Positions 9,146 through 18,145 of a stretch of 64,000 nucleotides of DNA are shown here, in pieces (positions within the stretch are counted from its first letter, which is position 1; every line of letters begins with the position of its first letter). The position numbers and the translations under genes were made by a program. The DNA is from Silvibacterium dinghuense (GTDB taxonomy: Bacteria; Acidobacteriota; Terriglobia; Terriglobales; Acidobacteriaceae). Location: the NCBI RefSeq assembly GCF_004123295.1, contig NZ_SDMK01000003.1, positions 62,001 through 126,000 on the forward strand, given 5' to 3'. The notes beneath the pieces were generated by a model, which ran no database searches, was not told the origin of the DNA, and was given only the letters and a program-made list of their open reading frames with translations.

Positions 9146-9163
9146 ATACCTTCTGGTACGTAT
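9146..9163 (-). promoter_or_regulatory. Predicted TetR operator 3
   Basis: ATACCTTCTGGTACGTAT, an imperfect palindrome matching the copies at 5419 and 7372. It lies 66 bp upstream of the flavoprotein start, further from the start than the other two, so the leader is longer. No second copy was seen in this gap. Confidence 0.65.
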
Positions 9164-9377
9164 TCTATATGCTGTTTAGACGTTCGCCATAGAAAAAGGG
9201 TGCAGATCTTTTCCAAATCGTCGCGCCCTCATGGAATCAGCGCTGGTCGAAGCGCCATCTTGTGCGGTTGCGACCAAGGGTGAGGCAGTCATTGCAGCAC
9301 GCTCAACTCTCAGGCGATCAGGCGTCCCCGGCAGTAACCGCACACGCGTTCAAGCTCACTTATGCAAGTACTGGACG

Positions 9378-9387
9378 CGTGTACGTT
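9378..9387 (-). promoter_or_regulatory. LacI-type motif upstream of GH2 gene
   Basis: On the minus strand this reads AACGTACACG within TGAACGTACACGCG, an exact match to the 10-mer in front of the TonB receptor and GH36 genes. It sits 130 bp upstream of the GH2 start. Confidence 0.5.
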
Positions 9388-9517
9388 CACGCCATCTTGC
9401 CGCTAGAATGGCATGCGAGACCGGAACACCGGATATTTCTATCCGGGCGATGCTCACTCTCATCGCTCCCTGCTGAAAAGGCTTTCAACCTGTTCGATTT
9501 CGCATGAAAGGTTAAGG

Positions 9518-12157
9518 ATGACGCAACGATCAGACATACACGCCGCCCAGGCAAAGACAATTTTCAGCGGGTTACTCCTCCTGAGCCTTGTCTTCCTTTC
9601 AGGGTTTCTGTTCCCTGCCCTTGCAGAGACAGTGCACCGACAAACTCTGGACGGAACAGACTGGACCTTCCGGCGAGCTGACTCATCCGGACAAGATTCG
9701 AGCCTGCCTGAAACCACCGCATGGATGCCTGCGAAAGTTCCAGGGGATGTGCATCTCGACCTACTGGCGAACAAGCGCATTCCGGAGCCGTTCTATCGCG
9801 ATAACGAGTCTCACTTGCAGTGGATTCAGGATGCCGCATGGGAGTATCGGAGAACGCTGCATGTCAGCCGCGCAGACCTGGCTCACGAGCATCAGGTTCT
9901 GGTTTTCGAGGGGCTTGATGCTGCCTGTGAAGTGTTCCTGAACGATAAGAGCATAGCAAAGCCGGACAATATGTTCCGCGAGTGGCGGATCGATGTCTCC
10001 GGAAAATTGAAGGTGGGCGACAACAACCTCCGTATCTACTTCCCTCCTCCGCTCAAGGCTGCTCAAGCAGTGGCCGACAAGGATCCATGGCGCGTCAAAA
10101 CCCACACTGAGCCCAAGGTATACATCCGCAAAGCCGCTTATGAATATGGCTGGGACTGGGGACCGCGCTTTGTGACCAGTGGGATCTGGCGCTCTGCGTA
10201 TCTCGAAACATGGGACGACGCGCGTCTGGCAGACCTCTTCGTCGAAGAGCCTACCGTTACAGCAACAAGCGCGCACCTGATCGTTCACGCGGAAGTGGAA
10301 TCCTCAAAGGTGCAACATGCCCGCCTCGCCGTGGAGTACGGACTAGGGGCGAGCCGCCAGCAGATTGCCCAGGATGTTCTGTTATCTCCGGGACTCAATG
10401 AATTGAGTGTGCCCGTCAATATCGATCGCCCTTCGCTTTGGTTTCCGGCCGGCTATGGCGCGCAGCCTCTCTACCATTTCACAGCAACAATCAGCACCAG
10501 CGGTCACATCGATGACAGTGCGGAGCGGAAGATCGGTCTGCGCTCTATTGTGCTTCGTCGAGATCCCGACCAATGGGGGCGGTCGTTCGAGTTTGTCGTG
10601 AATGGGATACCGGTGTTCATCAAAGGAGCCGACGTCATCCCTTTTGACAGCTTTCCAAGCCGGGTAACAACCGCACAGTACAAGCACATTCTCGAGTCAG
10701 CACGAGCAGCCAACATGAATGCGATTCGAGACTGGGGTGGCGGCTACTACGAGACCGATGAGTTCTATGAACTATGCGATGAATTGGGGATCATGGTCTG
10801 GCAGGACATGATGTTCGGAAATGACTGGCAACCGGGAACCTACGATTTTAAGCAGGAGATTGCCGCCGAAGCCGCGTATCAGATCCGCAGGCTGCGCAAC
10901 CATCCGAGCATCATTCTCTGGAGCGGAAACAATGAGACAGAGCTCTTAAGAGACTGGAATGGGCGCGGGCAGCTTCCGCCAGCAGTGCACGAGCATATCT
11001 GGCAGGACTATCTGACAGAATTCAGCGGAGTGCTCGCGGTTGCCGCTGCGAAGTATGCCCCCGATGTCCCATACTGGCCCAGTTCTCCTTCGGCCGATTA
11101 CGAAGACCTGAGCGATACATACCAGAGCGGCGACAATCACGACTGGACAGTCTGGCACGGCCGGAAGGACTTCTCCGCATATAACGATCACCCATGGCGG
11201 TTCGTCTCTGAGTTTGGTTTTCAGTCCTTCCCCGAGATGAAGACGATCGAAACCTTCACGACCCCTGAAGATCGCACCAGTATCTTCACTCCTGTCATGA
11301 AGGCCCATCAAAAGAATGGCGATGGCAACAAGTTGATCGAAGAGTATATGAATCGCTATTACGGCGAACCGAAGGACTTTGCGTCTTTTCTCTACGCCAG
11401 CCAGGTCCTGCAAGCGGAAGCAGTCAAGACCGGAGCTGAAGGATGGCGGCGGTTACGACCACGCACCATGGGCACCATCTTCTGGCAATTGAATGACTGT
11501 TGGCCCGTCGCATCCTGGGCAAGCATGGACTACTACGGACGCTGGAAAGCACTCCAGTACTATGCCCGCCGCTTTTATGCCCCAGTCCTTGTCTCACCGC
11601 AGGAAGAGGATGGGAGCGTTGCAGTCTATGTGGTCAGCGACCATGTTGCGGCGGAACAGGCCAGCCTTTCCATCCGCGTGATCAAATTTGACGGCACTGT
11701 TATCTTTCAGGCGAAAAAATCTATTCAGGTGCAGCCTCTGAGTTCTTCCATCGCCATGAAGATACCGCGTACTCAACTCGTCCAGACTGAGGATGCCAAC
11801 AAGCTCGTTCTAGTGGCTCAGCTTCAAGAGGGAGAGAAGATCATCTCTCAAAACCTCTTGTACCTGGTTCCAACCAAGAACATCGCCCTACCTCACCCCA
11901 TGATAGAGACTGAACTCACCAAAGCGGATGAAGGCTATGATCTGCGTCTATCCTCGCCGGTCGTGGCACGCAGTGTGTATGTCTCATTTGGTGAAAACGA
12001 CGCAACCTTCTCAGATAATTATGTCGATCTTCTTCCGCGCACCCCGGTAACGATTCACGTTACAAGCGGAGCACAGCTCCAGGCGCTTAAGGGTTCCATG
12101 AAGATTCAAACCCTTGCCGACGCATTTGCTCCTGCCGCAGGGACAAGACCGCAGTAA
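9518..12157 (+). CDS. GH2 beta-mannosidase, exported
   Basis: Retaining exo-beta-mannosidase that removes terminal mannose from manno-oligosaccharides. Start chosen at 9518 (MTQRSDIHAAQ) because a signal peptide follows directly (FSGLLLLSLVFLSGFLFPALA) and AAGG lies just ahead; the frame itself opens at 9413. The 879 residues contain the N-terminal jelly roll (LDGTDWTFRRA, VPGDVHLDLL), Ig-like domains and a TIM barrel. The acid/base is E473 in WSGNNETEL and the nucleophile E565 in SEFGFQSFPE; the NNE form and AAWEYRR near the N-terminus favour mannosidase over galactosidase. It is the first gene of a locus with two alpha-galactosidase-type enzymes, which suggests galactomannan-derived substrates. 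A terminator-like hairpin follows. Confidence 0.9.
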   Translation: MTQRSDIHAAQAKTIFSGLLLLSLVFLSGFLFPALAETVHRQTLDGTDWTFRRADSSGQDSSLPETTAWMPAKVPGDVHLDLLANKRIPEPFYRDNESHLQWIQDAAWEYRRTLHVSRADLAHEHQVLVFEGLDAACEVFLNDKSIAKPDNMFREWRIDVSGKLKVGDNNLRIYFPPPLKAAQAVADKDPWRVKTHTEPKVYIRKAAYEYGWDWGPRFVTSGIWRSAYLETWDDARLADLFVEEPTVTATSAHLIVHAEVESSKVQHARLAVEYGLGASRQQIAQDVLLSPGLNELSVPVNIDRPSLWFPAGYGAQPLYHFTATISTSGHIDDSAERKIGLRSIVLRRDPDQWGRSFEFVVNGIPVFIKGADVIPFDSFPSRVTTAQYKHILESARAANMNAIRDWGGGYYETDEFYELCDELGIMVWQDMMFGNDWQPGTYDFKQEIAAEAAYQIRRLRNHPSIILWSGNNETELLRDWNGRGQLPPAVHEHIWQDYLTEFSGVLAVAAAKYAPDVPYWPSSPSADYEDLSDTYQSGDNHDWTVWHGRKDFSAYNDHPWRFVSEFGFQSFPEMKTIETFTTPEDRTSIFTPVMKAHQKNGDGNKLIEEYMNRYYGEPKDFASFLYASQVLQAEAVKTGAEGWRRLRPRTMGTIFWQLNDCWPVASWASMDYYGRWKALQYYARRFYAPVLVSPQEEDGSVAVYVVSDHVAAEQASLSIRVIKFDGTVIFQAKKSIQVQPLSSSIAMKIPRTQLVQTEDANKLVLVAQLQEGEKIISQNLLYLVPTKNIALPHPMIETELTKADEGYDLRLSSPVVARSVYVSFGENDATFSDNYVDLLPRTPVTIHVTSGAQLQALKGSMKIQTLADAFAPAAGTRPQ

Positions 12158-12181
12158 ACCATAGTAAAAAGACGATTGAAG

Positions 12182-12228
12182 CGGCTCCCCCTTTCCGGTT
12201 ACGAGGAACTCGGGGAGCCGGTTCTTTT
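12182..12228 (+). terminator. Probable terminator after GH2
   Basis: CGGCTCCCC (12182-12190) pairs with GGGGAGCCG (12212-12220) and is followed by the T-rich GTTCTTTTCG. It separates the mannosidase from the TonB receptor transcript. Confidence 0.6.
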
Positions 12229-12306
12229 CGGTATAAAAGCCTCCTGCCGGGCAACCCTCTGAAATGTTTCTTGACAACCTCTCTAGTGGGTGATTACCGT
12301 TCTTTC

Positions 12307-12352
12307 CGGTAACGTACACGCGCAGTTTTAATCAAAATCGTTAACGTACACG
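12307..12352 (+). promoter_or_regulatory. Tandem LacI-type operators upstream of TonB receptor
   Basis: Two copies of AACGTACACG at 12311-12320 and 12343-12352, spaced 32 bp, close to three helical turns. The second is embedded in AATCGTTAACGTACACGATT, a pseudo-palindrome with 6-bp perfect outer arms and a central ACGT, typical of LacI-family sites. They lie 60-100 bp before the receptor start. Confidence 0.65.
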
Positions 12353-12414
12353 ATTCGTAAAAAGTGTGCACGATGACGGTAGAGAGCGGTACGGATACCC
12401 GGAGAGAGAAACAA

Positions 12415-15400
12415 ATGGCACAACATTCTTTGAGGCCCAATCGAACGCAGCGGCAACTTTCCCTCCTGCTCTTGAGCATGGTGGCAGTGGCCCTATGGCT
12501 CTTTACCAGCACCCATAGCTGTTTTGCGCAGACCGATCAGGGCGCCATCACCGGCATTGCTCTCGACCCGAGCGGAGCTGTCATCCCTGGCGCATCTGTG
12601 AGTGTCACGAATGTCGAAACCGGACTTGTTTTGCAGGCGGCGACGAATGGCAACGGCGTGTTTGTCTTCTCTCCCTTGAAGATCGGCCATTACACGATCA
12701 CGGTGTCTTCCAAAGGCTTTAAGACGGTAACCCGGGAGAATCTGCAGCTCGATATCCAGCAGCGGCTAAGCGTAAATTTCACGCTCCCCTTGGGCTCTAC
12801 CGCTGAAACCGTGAATGTGTCCTCATCTGCACCTGTACTTCAGACTCAGGACGCAGCAGTGGGACAGGTCATTTCCACGAAAGAGATCAACGATACTCCC
12901 CTGAACGGGCGCAACTGGGTCTATATCGCTCAACTCACTAATGGTGTTGCTCCGCCCTTCGGCAATACCCGCGGATCTGGATCGGGCGACTTCGTCGCGA
13001 ATGGTCAGCGTGCGGAACAGAACGACTTCATCCTCGATGGCGTCGACAACAACACCAACCTCGTAGACTTCCTGAACGGTTCCAGCTACATCATGCGCCC
13101 TCCGCCGGACGCACTGTCTGAATTCAGCCTGCAGACAAGCAACTTCAGCGCTGAGTTTGGACACTCTGCAGGCGCTGTTTTGCAGGCGAACATCAAGTCA
13201 GGAACGAACCAGATCCACGGCGATGTCTGGGAGTATTTCCGCAACACCAATCTGGATGCAATCAACTGGAATGCCGGCCCCGACGCACAGATCCCTCCGT
13301 ACCACCAGAACCAGTTCGGCGGGACACTGGGCTTCCCCATCTGGAGAAACAAGCTGTTCTACTTCGGCGATATCGAAGCGAACCGGATTTCAATCAGCAA
13401 CCCAACGCCGATTAACGTGCCCAGCGCCCTGGAGCGCCAGGGGGATTTCTCCGAACTGCTCAATGGAAATCTCACCGGCGTCGGAGCTTCGACCTACCTC
13501 TATCAACCGAATTCGGCTGATCCCAACCAGCCCCTTACCTGTAATGGCCAGACGAATGTTTTTTGCGCAAACCAGATCAACGCTGTGGCACAGCGCATTC
13601 TGAACCTGTATCCGTCCCCGAATGCCAACAACGGCAAGCTTTACAACAATTACCTCGTGAACCTGGGCAATACCGACAACATCGCGCAGTGGGATCAGCG
13701 TCTCGACTGGAACATTAGTTCGAAGGACCAGATCTATGCGCGCTATAGCTATCTGCACGAAATCAAAACCAACGGCCTGCCGCTCGGACCAGTGCTGGAT
13801 GGCAGCGGCTATGGCGGACAGTACGATACCAATCTGGCCATGAATTTCAGTGGCAGTGAAACCCATATCTTTACGCCTACCCTGACCAACGAGTTTCGCT
13901 TTGGATACAACTGGGGCGTCTTCAACTTTCAACAGCCAAACGCCTACAATCCTACGCTCGCAACATCGCTCGGCCTCGGAGCGCAACCTTCGTATCTGAA
14001 GCCGGGACAGTACGGTCTCCCTTATGGCTATGTCAATGGAGCCATTCAACAGTGGGGCTCGGTTGGCATCAGCCGCGAATCGCAGAATGTGTATCAAATT
14101 CTCGACAACGTAACGAAGATCTGGGGCAATCACTCTCTGAAGTTTGGCGCTTCTTTCCAGGCCGTTCGCTTTTACTACATCTATGCACCGGTTGACCGTG
14201 GACAGTACCAGTGGAACGGTCAATATACCGGGCTCGTAGGCGTGGCGAACACCGGCTCGGCGGTTGCCGACATGCTGGCAGATCAAGAGGATTATGCTGC
14301 TATCTCTGTCTCACCGAATGTGAACGATGCCCAGTGGTATGATGCCGGCTACGTGCAGGACGACTGGAGACTCACCCACAAGCTCACTCTGAATCTTGGC
14401 GTTCGTTACGACTACTTCCAACCCTATAAGGAGATGGCCGGACAGCAGTCGAACTTCATCGTAACCGGTCCACTCGGTATTGGCACAGGCAGCGGAGTCT
14501 TACAGTTCCCGAAGAGCCAGCAGAATGTCGCGCTGGGCGCGCCATTCCTCAATGCACTGGCTAAAGACAATGTAACCATCCAGTACGTCGATAACGACCG
14601 CCTCGTCACCTCGCAGAAGACCGACTTCGCTCCGCGCATCGGCTTTGCATATTCGCCACGCGAAACCACTGTCATCCGGTCCGGCTTCGGTATCTTCTAC
14701 GGTGGTCTCCAGTCGCTGGGGAATGGCAACCTGGGCGCCAACTTCCCCTATTCCAATCAGGCAAGCTTCTACGCTCCCACCTGCGTGCAGGACGACTGCC
14801 CGTCGCTGGCCTCGCAGGGCATCTCACTGCAAGCTGGATTGCTGCCGGCTACGAATAATGGTCAGCTGCAGACGTTCATCTCGCAGCCTGGCTTCCACTC
14901 CATGGATGCGAAGGTCAAGCCTCCATACACCATGACGTATAGCCTCGGTGTACAGCAGCAGCTCTCTCCCAATTTCACCTTCACCACGACGTATGTAGGA
15001 AACCTCTCGCGGCACATGGAGCTTTATGCAGCACCCAACACCGCTCCAAGGCTCTGGCGGCCGGGAACCAACACCAATCCATTCAACCCATTCCCAGATC
15101 TGGGCGGCATCGGACAGGTAAGCTTCGCCGGTGTCAGCACCTATAACTCGCTCCAGGCGAAACTCGAGAAGCGGTACTCGCATGGCCTGTCCTTCCTTGC
15201 GACTTATACCTGGTCTCACGCTCTTGATGATGCCAGCGATGCCGGCGGTCTTTTTTCGGCCATCGGAGTTCGCCAGCCGGCCCTCATTCCATACATCGAT
15301 GAGCTCACCAATTCGGTATTCGACATTCGCAACCGATTCACCTTGAACGGAAACTACGAGCTCCCCTTCGGCCATGGCCGCGCATTCCTCAGCAACTCTT

Positions 15401-16020
15401 CGCGCTGGCTTGATGAGTTGGCAGGTGGCTGGTCTTCAAGCCTGACATACGCAGCGCAAACCGGTGTCCCTTTCACCGTCTCTCCTAACATCAGCACAGC
15501 TTCCGGCGGCAGTGCTCGCGCCTATCCGGTTCATGATCCATACGCAGGCGGAGGCACTCCCGATCCCAGCAATCCCAGCCTCACCTCCTGCCCAGCGACG
15601 GTGAAGACCAAGCTGAATTACATCAACCCATGCGCTTTCCGTAATCCGCTTCCTGGCGAGACGATCTCGGACGCGACACACCCTGTCGGCTCTGTAAATT
15701 CCGATGGAGTACCTGTCCTGTTCGCGGGTCCTGTCACGGACAGAGCGACGGCGCTTGCACTCCTTGGCGGCCGCCAGAATACCGTCTATGGACCGGGCTA
15801 CTATCAGGTCAATATGTCGCTGTTCAAAAACTTCACGACCTGGAGAGCGCAGTTTCTTCAGTTCAGAGCCGATGCATTCAATGTCTTGAATCATCCAACA
15901 CTCGGAACACCGAATGGATCGATGAACGCCACCGGCGGTCTCATCTCCGGCCCGAAGTTCTTCCAGAACAACACTCCGGATGCACGCTTCTTCCAATTGT
16001 CGTTAAAGTACGTGTTTTAG
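12415..16020 (+). CDS. TonB-dependent receptor of the galactomannan-type locus
   Basis: Outer-membrane transporter of about 1200 residues. The frame opens at 12364. The ATG at 12415 (MAQHSLRPNRTQ) is preferred because GGAGAG lies upstream and the signal peptide follows (LSLLLLSMVAVALWLF, cleavage near CFAQ). A carboxypeptidase-regulatory domain covers about 40-125 (GAITGIALDPSGAVIPGASV). The plug contains QVISTKEINDTPLNGRNW, and the barrel ends LSLKYVF. This plug sequence, TPLNGRNW, is a hallmark of the acidobacterial Oar-like group. With the GH2, GH97 and GH36 genes around it and two LacI-type sites in its promoter, it most likely imports the oligosaccharide that the locus degrades. No SusD partner is present. 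Confidence 0.9.
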   Translation: MAQHSLRPNRTQRQLSLLLLSMVAVALWLFTSTHSCFAQTDQGAITGIALDPSGAVIPGASVSVTNVETGLVLQAATNGNGVFVFSPLKIGHYTITVSSKGFKTVTRENLQLDIQQRLSVNFTLPLGSTAETVNVSSSAPVLQTQDAAVGQVISTKEINDTPLNGRNWVYIAQLTNGVAPPFGNTRGSGSGDFVANGQRAEQNDFILDGVDNNTNLVDFLNGSSYIMRPPPDALSEFSLQTSNFSAEFGHSAGAVLQANIKSGTNQIHGDVWEYFRNTNLDAINWNAGPDAQIPPYHQNQFGGTLGFPIWRNKLFYFGDIEANRISISNPTPINVPSALERQGDFSELLNGNLTGVGASTYLYQPNSADPNQPLTCNGQTNVFCANQINAVAQRILNLYPSPNANNGKLYNNYLVNLGNTDNIAQWDQRLDWNISSKDQIYARYSYLHEIKTNGLPLGPVLDGSGYGGQYDTNLAMNFSGSETHIFTPTLTNEFRFGYNWGVFNFQQPNAYNPTLATSLGLGAQPSYLKPGQYGLPYGYVNGAIQQWGSVGISRESQNVYQILDNVTKIWGNHSLKFGASFQAVRFYYIYAPVDRGQYQWNGQYTGLVGVANTGSAVADMLADQEDYAAISVSPNVNDAQWYDAGYVQDDWRLTHKLTLNLGVRYDYFQPYKEMAGQQSNFIVTGPLGIGTGSGVLQFPKSQQNVALGAPFLNALAKDNVTIQYVDNDRLVTSQKTDFAPRIGFAYSPRETTVIRSGFGIFYGGLQSLGNGNLGANFPYSNQASFYAPTCVQDDCPSLASQGISLQAGLLPATNNGQLQTFISQPGFHSMDAKVKPPYTMTYSLGVQQQLSPNFTFTTTYVGNLSRHMELYAAPNTAPRLWRPGTNTNPFNPFPDLGGIGQVSFAGVSTYNSLQAKLEKRYSHGLSFLATYTWSHALDDASDAGGLFSAIGVRQPALIPYIDELTNSVFDIRNRFTLNGNYELPFGHGRAFLSNSSRWLDELAGGWSSSLTYAAQTGVPFTVSPNISTASGGSARAYPVHDPYAGGGTPDPSNPSLTSCPATVKTKLNYINPCAFRNPLPGETISDATHPVGSVNSDGVPVLFAGPVTDRATALALLGGRQNTVYGPGYYQVNMSLFKNFTTWRAQFLQFRADAFNVLNHPTLGTPNGSMNATGGLISGPKFFQNNTPDARFFQLSLKYVF

Positions 16021-16035
16021 AAAGAATGTAATTCC

Positions 16036-16075
16036 ATACCGAAGCGGCTTCTCTAATGAGAAGCCGCTTCGGTAT
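16036..16075 (+). terminator. Perfect 18-bp stem-loop after TonB receptor
   Basis: Arms 16036-16053 and 16058-16075 are perfectly complementary around a TAAT loop. No T tract follows, so it may act as an mRNA-stabilising or attenuating structure rather than a strict rho-independent terminator. It would allow the receptor to be expressed more strongly than the GH97 gene behind it. Confidence 0.7.
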
Positions 16076-16127
16076 AGCGCCACCACCTCATGCTCTGTGA
16101 AGCACCACCCTACTGGAGACCTCACCC

Positions 16128-18137
16128 GTGCGAATGATTGGCTGCCCTCTCTGTCTTCTCTCCGCGCTCGTTTTTGTCGGTGCACCATCTGGCTTCGGTC
16201 AATCAAACACCGTGGCCCTTGCCTCACCCGATCAGCAAATCGTTCTTCGCTTCACAGTCAAACCCAGGCAGTCCGACTCTGCCACAAATAATCTGCAGGA
16301 CGGCCAACTTGTCTACTCGCTCGCCTATCGAGGCAAGGAAGCATTCGAGAGCTCCGCATTGAGCCTCGAGCTTGAGAACCAGCCTCCGCTTGGCTCCGAG
16401 GTACACATCGCAAGCGCCCACTCCGATACCGGAATGGACGCCTACAAATTGGTTGCTGGAAAAACATCCAGTGTCCATGACAGCTACAACGCAGTAACGC
16501 TGGAATTAAAGGAAGGCGCAGATCCCGGCCGCACTTTCGAGATAGAAGCCAGAGCATACAACAGCGGCATAGCCTTTCGATATCATGTGCCTGAGCAAGC
16601 CGGCCTCTCACGCTACAAACTCGTGCAGGAAGATACGGAGTTCCGTCCAGTGATGGATGCTTCGGCCTGGGCGCTACGCCTTCCCAATTACCAAAGCGGC
16701 TATGAAAGTGAATATGTGCCGCAAGTGCTGAGCGCGTTAAGCAACCAGGGCGGCGTCTCGAGTTACATTCTGAACGGCTCTTCCATGTTGATGGAGATGC
16801 CAGGTGTGGCCTGGGCTGCCGTAGGAGAAGCGGATCTCGAAGGCAATGCTGCCATGTATCTTGAAAACCCGACAGGTAACTGGACCGGGCACTTCCTGGT
16901 GAGCAAGATATCCCCTCCGATGGACGGAAAAGGTCCCGCTGTCGATGCAAGCCTGCCTCATGACAGTGCATGGCGGATCATCCTGCTCGGGGATACGCCG
17001 GGCAAGCTGGTCGAATCCAACCTGTTCACCGACCTCAACCCGCCCAATCGCATCACGGACACAAGCTGGATCATTCCCGGTAAAGCCTCGTGGAACTGGT
17101 GGAACGGCGATCTCGGACCCGACGGCAAGTCTGCTTACACAACGAAGAATATGGAGTACTACGTCGACTTCGCTGCCGCGTCCGGATTTCCGTACATGAT
17201 GCTGGATGCCGGATGGTCCGGCAGCGATATTACGAAGCTGCGCGGCAACGTCGATGTACCGGAGCTGGTACAATACGCTGCGCAAAAGCATGTCAAGATC
17301 TGGATCTGGCTCTACTCGAAAGCAGTCGCTGCACAGATGCAGGAAGCCTTCCCACTTTACGAGAAATGGGGCGTTGCAGGCGTCAAGATCGACTTCATTC
17401 TTCGCAATGATCAGGCCGGTATCCAGTGGTACTACAACGTCGCCAAACTCGCCGCAGAACATCACCTCATGGTGGACTTTCACGGCGCCACGCAACCATG
17501 GGGAATTCAGCGGACATACCCCAACGTCCTGAACTACGAAGCAGTGCTCGGTCTCGAGAACAATAAGGCCGGGCGAAGAGATGGCCCGTTGAACCGGGTG
17601 ACGTTTCCCTTCACGCGTATGCTGAGCGGCCCGATGGACTACACTCCTGGCGGCTTCGATAACGTTACGCCCCAGGCTTTTGTCGCTCGCGATCAGGCGC
17701 CAATGGTGATGGGAACGCGAGCGCAACAGCTTGCGCTCTATGTGGTCTTCGAAGAGCCGCTGGCGATGGTCTCCGATGTTCCGAGCGCTTATGCCGGGCA
17801 GCCAGAATTCCAATTCATCAAGGAGGTGCCCACCACCTGGGATGAGACACGTGTCCTGGATGGACTGCCCGGAGAATACGTCACCATCGCCAGACGCCAG
17901 GGCAAAGACTGGTATCTGGGAAGCCTCACCAACTGGACGCCAAGAGAACTACACGTCCCTCTGAATTTTCTGGGGACAGGCAGATACAAGGCGGAGCTGT
18001 ATGAGGACGCAGCAGACGCAGATCACGAACCGAAGCATGTCACCATGCGCCAACAGACTGTACAAAGCGGTGATACGTTGACACTGCGGCTTGCCAGCGG
18101 CGGCGGATGCGCCATTCGCTTCGTGCCTTTACCGTAA
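16128..18137 (+). CDS. GH97 alpha-glycosidase, retaining (alpha-galactosidase-like) type
   Basis: Calcium-dependent periplasmic exo-alpha-glycosidase of 669 residues. A GTG start at 16128 has GGAGA 8 bases ahead; an ATG lies two codons later. The signal peptide ends near GFGQS. An N-terminal beta-supersandwich is followed by the TIM barrel (WNWWNGDLGPDGKS, MMLDAGWSGS). In GVKIDFILRN, D422 sits where retaining GH97 enzymes have the nucleophile and SusB-type inverting enzymes have glycine; E471 in LNYEAVLGLE fits the acid/base. The retaining subgroup includes alpha-galactosidases, which suits the neighbouring beta-mannosidase and GH36. The C-terminal beta domain covers the last 90 residues. Substrate by inference only. 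Confidence 0.88.
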   Translation: MRMIGCPLCLLSALVFVGAPSGFGQSNTVALASPDQQIVLRFTVKPRQSDSATNNLQDGQLVYSLAYRGKEAFESSALSLELENQPPLGSEVHIASAHSDTGMDAYKLVAGKTSSVHDSYNAVTLELKEGADPGRTFEIEARAYNSGIAFRYHVPEQAGLSRYKLVQEDTEFRPVMDASAWALRLPNYQSGYESEYVPQVLSALSNQGGVSSYILNGSSMLMEMPGVAWAAVGEADLEGNAAMYLENPTGNWTGHFLVSKISPPMDGKGPAVDASLPHDSAWRIILLGDTPGKLVESNLFTDLNPPNRITDTSWIIPGKASWNWWNGDLGPDGKSAYTTKNMEYYVDFAAASGFPYMMLDAGWSGSDITKLRGNVDVPELVQYAAQKHVKIWIWLYSKAVAAQMQEAFPLYEKWGVAGVKIDFILRNDQAGIQWYYNVAKLAAEHHLMVDFHGATQPWGIQRTYPNVLNYEAVLGLENNKAGRRDGPLNRVTFPFTRMLSGPMDYTPGGFDNVTPQAFVARDQAPMVMGTRAQQLALYVVFEEPLAMVSDVPSAYAGQPEFQFIKEVPTTWDETRVLDGLPGEYVTIARRQGKDWYLGSLTNWTPRELHVPLNFLGTGRYKAELYEDAADADHEPKHVTMRQQTVQSGDTLTLRLASGGGCAIRFVPLP

Positions 18138-18145
18138 CACTCGAT

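Larger units (their letters stand above)
9081..9517. other. Divergent regulatory region between the TetR and LacI loci
   Basis: About 440 bases without a gene. The left part holds the TetR palindrome (9146-9163) for the minus-strand flavoprotein. The right part holds a LacI-type motif (9378-9387) ahead of the plus-strand GH2 gene. Nothing else was recognised. Confidence 0.6.
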
